Positions 58,852 to 64,000 of a stretch of 64,000 nt of DNA are shown in pieces; the stretch's first letter is position 1; each line of letters starts with the position of its first letter. Source of the stretch: Paracoccaceae bacterium (lineage in GTDB: Bacteria > Pseudomonadota > Alphaproteobacteria > Rhodobacterales > Rhodobacteraceae); NCBI GenBank assembly GCA_012103375.1, contig WLWX01000001.1:858501-922500 (forward strand), in the 5' to 3' direction. The notes under the pieces were generated by a model. That model was not told the origin of the DNA, did no database searches, and worked only from the letters and a program-made list of their open reading frames with translations. The translations under genes were made by a program, and so were the position numbers.

Positions 58852-59897
58852 GAGCGCCGTCCTTGAAATCTGAATCGATGGGATTCCCAGAGGTCTGATT
58901 TTGTGATTCACCGAATGTGGAGGTGGATCATGGGGAAATCACTGTCTTTGGACATTCGAGAGCGCGTCGTCGCGCTGGTAGATGAAGGACTTTCCTGCCA
59001 TGAGGCGGCCCGGCGTTTGCGGATATCGGTCGCGAGCGCGGTGCGGATCATGCAGCGCAAAAGGCGAACCGGCGGCGTGAAAGCTGCGCCTCAAGGACGG
59101 CCTCGACGCAGCAAGTTGGACGCGGCGTCCGAGTGGTTGAAATTACGCGTGCAAGCTGAACCGGACATCACCATGCCGGAGCTGGCCGAAGCGTTGAAGC
59201 AGGAGCATGACCTAATCGCCACACCGGCGATGCTCTCGCGTCACTTGCTTCATCGCCTTGGGTTCACATATAAAAAAATAGCTGATCGCAACGGAAAGGC
59301 TGCGCAAACGGGTTCGCGCCGCGCGATACGAGTGGCGGCGTCGGATGCCGAGGATGCGCCGTGAGCCGCATAGGCTGGTGTTTATCGACGAAACCGCCGT
59401 CACCACCAAGATGACACGCCTGCGGGGCCGATCCCTCCGGGGGACTCGGCTTGAGGCGGACGCGCCCTTCGGCCACTGGCGCACGCAAACCTTCATCGCC
59501 GGGCTGCGGATGGATGAACTCAGCGCACCCTGGGTTCTGGACGGCCCCATGAACCGCGCCGCCTTCGACATATACATTGAAACCCAATTGGTTCCGACCT
59601 TGCAGCCAGGTGACGTCGTGATCGCTGACAACCTGTCGTCCCACAAATCCGCAAAGGCACAGGCCATCCTGAAAGCGCAGGGAAGCTGGCTCCTCTTCCT
59701 GCCGCCCTACAGCCCCGACCTGAACCCTATCGAAATGGCATACGCCAAGCTCAAAGCACATCTGCGACGGCTGAAAGCACGTACCTTCGACGCGCTGTTC
59801 CAATCCGTCGCACAAACCTGCGACCTCTTTCCACCAGAAGAATGCAGAAACCTCTTCAAGGCTGCCGGATATGTTGCAGATTAAATGGACCATGCTC
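58852..59897 (+). mobile_element. IS630-family insertion sequence (second, divergent element)
   Basis: Ends GAGCGCCGTCC.. and ..GGACCATGCTC form imperfect inverted repeats of about 23 bp (also AATCTG on each side), flanked by TA at 58850-58851 and 59898-59899. It lies between the EAL gene and ttcA. It is related to but clearly different from the element at 24051. Confidence 0.9.
58930..59884 (+). pseudogene. IS630 transposase with a broken frame junction
   Basis: OrfA (58930-59364) ends with GFTYKKI after an A7 run, as in the first element. The catalytic half (motifs LVFIDETAVTTK, VIADNLSSHKS, FLPPYSPDLNPIEMAYAKLK, to 59884) is in the +1 frame, not -1. The -1 shift at the A7 run reads AAT AGC TGA, and the +1 frame has TAG at 59279-59281 directly after the run. 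A one-base loss (AGCTG where AGCCTG would restore the -1 frame) explains this. The element is probably defective. Confidence 0.78.
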
Positions 59898-59951
59898 TAG
59901 GGATGTGTTGCGTTGAACAGGTTAATGGCGTCGCGCCAAATCAATGCAATT

Positions 59952-60803
59952 TTAGTCAAATTCACCCGGTTTTGCGCCCAACGCCAAACCAGCAAAGTCA
60001 AACAGCTTGGCATCCAGCAAATGCGAAGGCCGCGCATTCGTAAGCGCGCGGAACATGACCTGCCGGCGCCCCGGGCTGCGGGCCTCCCACTGGTCCAGGA
60101 TCGCCTTGACCTGCTGACGTTGCAGCCCGTCCTGACTGCCGCAGAGGTCGCAGGGGATGATCGGATAATTCATCGCGGCTGCGAAGGCGCTGCAATCCGC
60201 CTCGGACACATGGGCCAGCGGGCGATAAAGAAACAGGTCGCCTTCCTCGTTCACTAGTTTGGGCGGCATGGTGGCCAGCCGGCCACCATGGAACAGATTC
60301 ATGAAGAAGGTTTCCAGAATGTCGTCGCGGTGATGGCCCAGAACCACGGCGTCGCAGCCTTCCTCGCGCGCGATACGGTACAGGTTGCCACGCCTCAGCC
60401 GCGAACACAGCGTGCAAAATGTTCGACCCTCGGGCACCTTGTCCATAACGATGGAGTAGGTGTCTTGATACTCGATCCGGTGCGGCACGCCCATCCGTTC
60501 CAGGAATTCGGGCAGCACGGTGGCCGGAAACCCCGGCTGTCCCTGATCCAGATTGCAGGCCAGCAGATCGACGGGCAGTAATCCGCGCCATTGCAACTCG
60601 TGCAGAACGGCAAGCAGCGTGTAACTGTCCTTGCCGCCCGACAGGCACACCAGCCAGCGCGCCCTTGGGCCATTCGGGTCGACCATGCCATAGGCGTCAA
60701 TCGCCTCACGTACGTAACGTACCAGCCGCTTGCGAAGCTTGCGGAACTCGGTCGTCTTCGGTGCGCCATGGAACAGGGCGTGGATTTCAGGATCGTCGAG
60801 CAT
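59952..60803 (-). CDS. ttcA: tRNA 2-thiocytidine biosynthesis protein TtcA
   Basis: The 283-residue protein has the PP-loop [12 protein letters not shown] and paired cysteines in [11 protein letters not shown] and PCDLCGSQ that hold an iron-sulfur cluster. It thiolates C32 of certain tRNAs using ATP and cysteine-derived sulfur. The family match is clear by motif. Confidence 0.93.
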   Translation of the reverse strand: MLDDPEIHALFHGAPKTTEFRKLRKRLVRYVREAIDAYGMVDPNGPRARWLVCLSGGKDSYTLLAVLHELQWRGLLPVDLLACNLDQGQPGFPATVLPEFLERMGVPHRIEYQDTYSIVMDKVPEGRTFCTLCSRLRRGNLYRIAREEGCDAVVLGHHRDDILETFFMNLFHGGRLATMPPKLVNEEGDLFLYRPLAHVSEADCSAFAAAMNYPIIPCDLCGSQDGLQRQQVKAILDQWEARSPGRRQVMFRALTNARPSHLLDAKLFDFAGLALGAKPGEFD

Positions 60804-60841
60804 TCTGCCCTTTTAGGCGCGCCAACCGCGATAGAAAAGCC

Positions 60842-61261
60842 TCAGCATTTTCCGCTGAAGAAGGTGGCTGAGGACGCCTGCCAACCCATTGCCACATATA
60901 CCGCCTGTGCGATCTTGTTGTCCGGTTCGGTTGCCACATAAACATCGCTGATGCCACGGCTGCGCGCCAGGTCCAGCAGCGCGGTGATCAGCGCACGCGC
61001 AAGTCCGCGCCTTTGGTGGGCCGGGGTCACGCCGAGGTTCTCGATATACAATTCGCTCGGCTGATCCGGGTGCAGGATAATATGTGCGCGGATCTGCCCG
61101 ACGAGCGCGGCGTCAATCGTTGCCACAAACATCAGCGCATTGGCGGCCGAGGCATAGTTGCGCAGAAGATCAGCGTTGATCTGACGGTCGAACACGTCAA
61201 CCGCAACAGTGCTGAGCAGGTCCAGATTCTGTGGCGTGATTTGATGGATAATATAAGTCAA
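60842..61261 (-). CDS. GNAT-family N-acetyltransferase
   Basis: The 139-residue protein has the acetyl-CoA loop in NLGVTPAHQRRGLARALITA and ends with AVYVAMGWQASSATFFSG, both typical of GNAT. The substrate is unknown. It lies between yidD and ttcA on the minus strand. Confidence 0.82.
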   Translation of the reverse strand: MTYIIHQITPQNLDLLSTVAVDVFDRQINADLLRNYASAANALMFVATIDAALVGQIRAHIILHPDQPSELYIENLGVTPAHQRRGLARALITALLDLARSRGISDVYVATEPDNKIAQAVYVAMGWQASSATFFSGKC

Positions 61262-61279
61262 ACGGGCCCCCTCCGCTGC

Positions 61280-61501
61280 TTAATCCGGCACATCATCCAC
61301 GCCGGACCCGCCCCAGGGATGGCAGCGCCCGATCCGTCGCGCCGCCAGCCAACCGCCCTTGAGGCCGCCGTGGCGCTTTAGCGCCTCCAGCGCATAGGCC
61401 GAACAGGTCGGGTCGAACCGACAGGAATTTCCCAGCCAGGGCGACAGGGTCAGCCGGTACGCTTTGACCAACCAGCTGAGGGCGTGGGCAAGCGGACTCA
61501 T
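61280..61501 (-). CDS. yidD: Membrane protein insertion efficiency factor YidD
   Basis: The 73-residue protein has the family core AYRLTLSPWLGNSCRFDPTC and RCHPWGGSGVDDVP. It aids YidC-dependent insertion. It overlaps rnpA by ATGA. Confidence 0.93.
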   Translation of the reverse strand: MSPLAHALSWLVKAYRLTLSPWLGNSCRFDPTCSAYALEALKRHGGLKGGWLAARRIGRCHPWGGSGVDDVPD

Positions 61502-61893
61502 CGGTGAACCTTTGACAATGCGGCGCGCATGTCGTCCTGCATCGCGTCGAAGGGATGATTGGCGGTCACATCTGGCCGCCCGATCAGCACGTAATCCCAG
61601 CCCGGCTGCCCGCCGGTTGGCAGGACCATCCGCGCAACCTCGCGCAGACGGCGCTTGGCGCGGTTGCGGGCGACGGCGTTGCCGACCTTCTTTGAACAGG
61701 TGAATCCGACGCGGATCAGGGCGGGATCAGCTTCATCCGGGTGTCGTTTACGCGCTTGCAAAGTGTAAGAGGCGGTTCCCGCGCGCCGCGCACGCGCAGC
61801 TTTCAGGAAATCGGCGCGTTTGCTCAGCACCTGCGCAACGCGAACAACCCCGCCTGCGGGATCGCTGGGCGGGGCCGGTGATGCCTCGGTCAT
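61498..61893 (-). CDS. rnpA: Ribonuclease P protein component
   Basis: RnpA of 131 residues with the RNR-type signature AVARNRAKRRLREVARMVLP and VGFTCSKKVGNAVARN. It is the protein subunit of the tRNA 5'-processing ribozyme. It follows rpmH by 18 bp. Confidence 0.94.
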   Translation of the reverse strand: MTEASPAPPSDPAGGVVRVAQVLSKRADFLKAARARRAGTASYTLQARKRHPDEADPALIRVGFTCSKKVGNAVARNRAKRRLREVARMVLPTGGQPGWDYVLIGRPDVTANHPFDAMQDDMRAALSKVHR

Positions 61894-61911
61894 ATCCGGG
61901 GGGTGAGCGCT

Positions 61912-62046
61912 TTACGCGCTCAGCTTCTTGCGGCCCTTGGCGCGGCGCGCGTTCAGGATCTTGCGGCCAGCCTTGGTCGCCATGCGGGCGCGGAACCCGT
62001 GGCGGCGCGAGCGGACCAGGTTCGAGGGCTGAAATGTGCGCTTCAT
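61912..62046 (-). CDS. rpmH: 50S ribosomal protein L34
   Basis: A 44-codon frame reads [20 protein letters not shown] and ends [10 protein letters not shown], the complete L34 sequence pattern. Too short for ordinary ORF scans. First gene of the rpmH-rnpA-yidD unit, close to the replication origin in many bacteria. Confidence 0.97.
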   Translation of the reverse strand: MKRTFQPSNLVRSRRHGFRARMATKAGRKILNARRAKGRKKLSA

Positions 62047-62117
62047 CGCATCGTCTCCGTACTATCGTCGGGGCCTCTGATCGCTCAGCGGCGCGCCGGA
62101 CTTAATTCCAAGCCCGC

Positions 62118-62146
62118 TCTCTAGTGGTAGGCGCGGATGCTGTCAA
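62118..62146 (-). promoter_or_regulatory. Promoter of rpmH-rnpA-yidD
   Basis: On the minus strand, TTGACA (62146-62141), a 17-bp spacer and TAGAGA (62123-62118), about 70 bp upstream of rpmH. The rest of the 62047-62354 gap must also hold the promoter of the plus-strand VTT gene; I see no clear one. Confidence 0.75.
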
Positions 62147-62354
62147 CGCGCCCGGCGCGGAATCGGCCACGTATTTCGCAAACCCGATTCCTGCAACAAA
62201 TCGCGCCGCAATGTTTCAGGTTCCGGCGTTCCTGTCACAACAAACCGCTTTGCGGTCACCGCCGATCAACGCGGCGTGATCAGCCTATCGGTGGCGCAAG
62301 TTTGACCGCATGTTCGCCCCAAGCTTACGAATGCGGAACCAGGGATCAAAGGCG

Positions 62355-63089
62355 ATGAGCGATATGACCGAAACCACATCCACCAACGGCTGGACCCGGC
62401 GATTGCCGCTGATTGCCATCGCGATTGTCGCCGTAATTGGCGCCTTCACGCTGAGAGACTACCTGTCTTTCCAGACACTTGCGGATAACCGAGAGGCGCT
62501 GATCGCGTTTCGCGACAATAACTATCTGATGACGGTGCTGGCCTTCATGGCCGCCTATATCGTGATCGTCGCCTTCTCGCTTCCCGGCGCAACCATCGCC
62601 ACCCTTACCGGAGGGTTCCTGTTCGCCACCTTCCCCGGAGCGCTTTTCAATGTCGCCGCCGCCACCATCGGCGCGACCTGCATCTTTCAGGCCGCCCGCT
62701 GGGGCTTCGGGGAACGCCTTGGCGCGAAACTCGAAGGGTCGGACGGGATCGTGAAATCGATCAAGGACGGCATTGACGAGAATCAGTGGTCGATGCTGTT
62801 CCTGATCCGTCTGGTGCCCGCGGTGCCGTTCTTCATCGCAAATCTCGTGCCCTCGTTCCTCGAGGTGCCGCTGCGCCGCTTCGTGATTTCGACCTTCCTT
62901 GGCATTATTCCGGGCGGCGTTGTCTATACCTCTGTCGGTGCCGGGCTGGGTGAGGTCTTTGCACGCGGCGAAACTCCGAACCTTGGCATTATCTTCGAAC
63001 CTCAGATTCTGTTCCCGATCCTGGGCCTGTCGGCACTTGCCGCCCTGCCGATCCTGCTGAAAGCCGTGCGCGGCAAGAAAGGCCTGTGA
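62355..63089 (+). CDS. TVP38/TMEM64 (VTT-domain) membrane protein
   Basis: The 244-residue protein from the ATG at 62355 has an N-terminal membrane segment and the VTT core: FSLPGATIATLTGGFLFATF, RLVPAVPFFIANLVPSF and STFLGIIPGGVVYTSVGAGL. The family is related to DedA and thought to act in lipid or small-molecule movement. It is 3 bp upstream of a flavoprotein gene, a pairing seen in many bacteria. Confidence 0.86.
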   Translation: MSDMTETTSTNGWTRRLPLIAIAIVAVIGAFTLRDYLSFQTLADNREALIAFRDNNYLMTVLAFMAAYIVIVAFSLPGATIATLTGGFLFATFPGALFNVAAATIGATCIFQAARWGFGERLGAKLEGSDGIVKSIKDGIDENQWSMLFLIRLVPAVPFFIANLVPSFLEVPLRRFVISTFLGIIPGGVVYTSVGAGLGEVFARGETPNLGIIFEPQILFPILGLSALAALPILLKAVRGKKGL

Positions 63090-63092
63090 CGA

Positions 63093-64000
63093 TGACCAAG
63101 ACGATCAAGACAGATATTTGCATCATTGGCGCAGGGTCGGGCGGCCTGTCCATCGCGGCCGGTGCGGTCCAGATGGGGGCCAAAGTGGTCCTGATCGAAG
63201 GCCACAAGATGGGTGGCGATTGCCTGAACTATGGCTGCGTTCCCTCCAAAGCGCTGATCGCGGCGGGCAAACACGCCCACGCCATGCAGACCGGCAAGCC
63301 CTTCGGCGTGACCCCCGTGATGCCCGAAGTCAGCTATGCCGCCGCCAAGGACCATGTCCACCGCGTGATCGAAACCATCGCCCCGGTCGACAGCCAGGAA
63401 CGGTTCGAAGGGCTTGGCGTCCACGTCATCCGCGAATACGGGGCGTTCATCTCGCCCACGCAGGTCCAGGCAGGATCAAACGTGATCGAGGCGCGCCGCT
63501 TCGTCATCGCCACCGGATCCGGCCCCTTCGTGCCGCCAATTCCGGGGATCGAGGCCACGCCGCATTACACCAATGAGAACATATTCGACCTGAAGGAACG
63601 CCCCGAGCATCTGCTGATCATCGGCGGCGGCCCCATCGGTATCGAAATGGCGCAGGCGCATCTGCGCCTAGGCAGCAAGGTCACGGTGATCGAGGGTCTG
63701 AAGGCCATGGGCAAGGATGACCAGGAACTGGCCGCGATCATCCTGGACAAGATGCGCGCCGAAGGGATGGAGATCCACGAGGGCCAGCAGGCCGCCAAAG
63801 TCAGCGGGACCGAGGGCGACATCACTGTCGAAACCAAGGATGGCACGATCTTCAAGGGCTCTCATCTGTTGATGGCGGTGGGCCGCAAAGTGAACCTCGA
63901 CAAGCTGGATCTCGGCAAAGCGAACGTCGACCACGACCGGGCGGTGAAGGTTGATGCCTCGCTGCGCTCGGTCTCCAATCGCAAGGTCTATGCCGTTGGC
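63093..64000 (+). CDS. FAD pyridine-nucleotide disulfide oxidoreductase (mercuric-reductase-like), N-terminal part
   Basis: From the ATG at 63093 the frame is open to the window end (~302 codons). It has the FAD motif CIIGAGSGGLSIAAG, the redox-active disulfide GGDCLNYGCVPSKAL and the NAD(P) motif LLIIGGGPIGIEMAQ. The family includes dihydrolipoamide dehydrogenase, mercuric reductase and soluble transhydrogenase. No N-terminal heavy-metal domain is present and no mer genes are nearby, so mercury reduction is unlikely. Confidence 0.88.

Noticed and set aside
63093-64000. Functional mercuric reductase (merA)
   Set aside because: No N-terminal HMA domain, no merR/merT/merP nearby; the VTT-protein neighbour fits a generic flavoprotein disulfide reductase better.

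Overview
The window looks like a chromosomal segment of a marine alphaproteobacterium of the order Rhodobacterales (Roseobacter group). The evidence is a GC-rich sequence, alphaproteobacterial ribosomal proteins, an ATP12-type F1 assembly chaperone, a Bzt/Aap-type amino acid ABC transporter, a luxR-luxI pair, and the minus-strand set rpmH-rnpA-yidD and yidC-MOSC-engB-argB. No rRNA, tRNA or CRISPR array was seen.

Layout: 1-4261 is a small catabolic cluster (aldehyde dehydrogenase, GMC oxidoreductase, divergent GntR regulator, enolase-superfamily enzyme). At 4368-11245 lie a formylglycine-generating enzyme and three large surface-glycan-type glycosyltransferases. After a DMT transporter, 12564-39253 carries the str, S10, spc and alpha ribosomal operons in canonical gene order. 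The order is not contiguous. It is cut after rplW, after rplP and after rpmD, and each cut has an intrinsic terminator, a block of unrelated genes, and a fresh promoter for the next ribosomal block. The cargo is (i) a membrane c-type cytochrome and a ParDE toxin-antitoxin pair; (ii) an IS630 element, a small monooxygenase-like protein, a glutathione S-transferase, a truncated 2OG-Fe(II) oxygenase, an IS407-group IS and a broken SieB-like superinfection-exclusion gene; (iii) a TacAT-type toxin-antitoxin pair. The promoters of the ribosomal blocks share a TTGnnn / 17-18 bp C-rich spacer / TAnAnn layout.

Downstream come luxR-luxI, then rarA, crcB, an RluA-family pseudouridine synthase, a HAD phosphatase and an ATP12 chaperone in a tightly packed run, then the bzt/aap amino acid transporter operon. 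This operon is decaying: its first permease gene carries a 218-bp miniature element plus an IS with an internal deletion, and its second permease gene has one in-frame amber codon, while the binding-protein and ATPase genes look intact. The minus strand from 62046 to 50946 encodes rpmH, rnpA, yidD, an acetyltransferase, ttcA, a GGDEF/EAL protein, yidC, a MOSC protein, engB, argB, a sterol-desaturase-like protein, a ferredoxin-like protein and a SixA-type phosphatase, with a second, apparently defective IS630 element. The window ends with a TVP38/VTT membrane protein and a mercuric-reductase-like flavoprotein.

Recent mobility marks the whole window. Three apparently identical copies of a 218-bp element with 20-bp perfect terminal inverted repeats each sit inside a coding gene, and removing the element plus a 4-bp duplication restores each reading frame. 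Two IS407-group copies differing by one base that I could see lie in direct orientation 20.6 kb apart around the ribosomal cluster.
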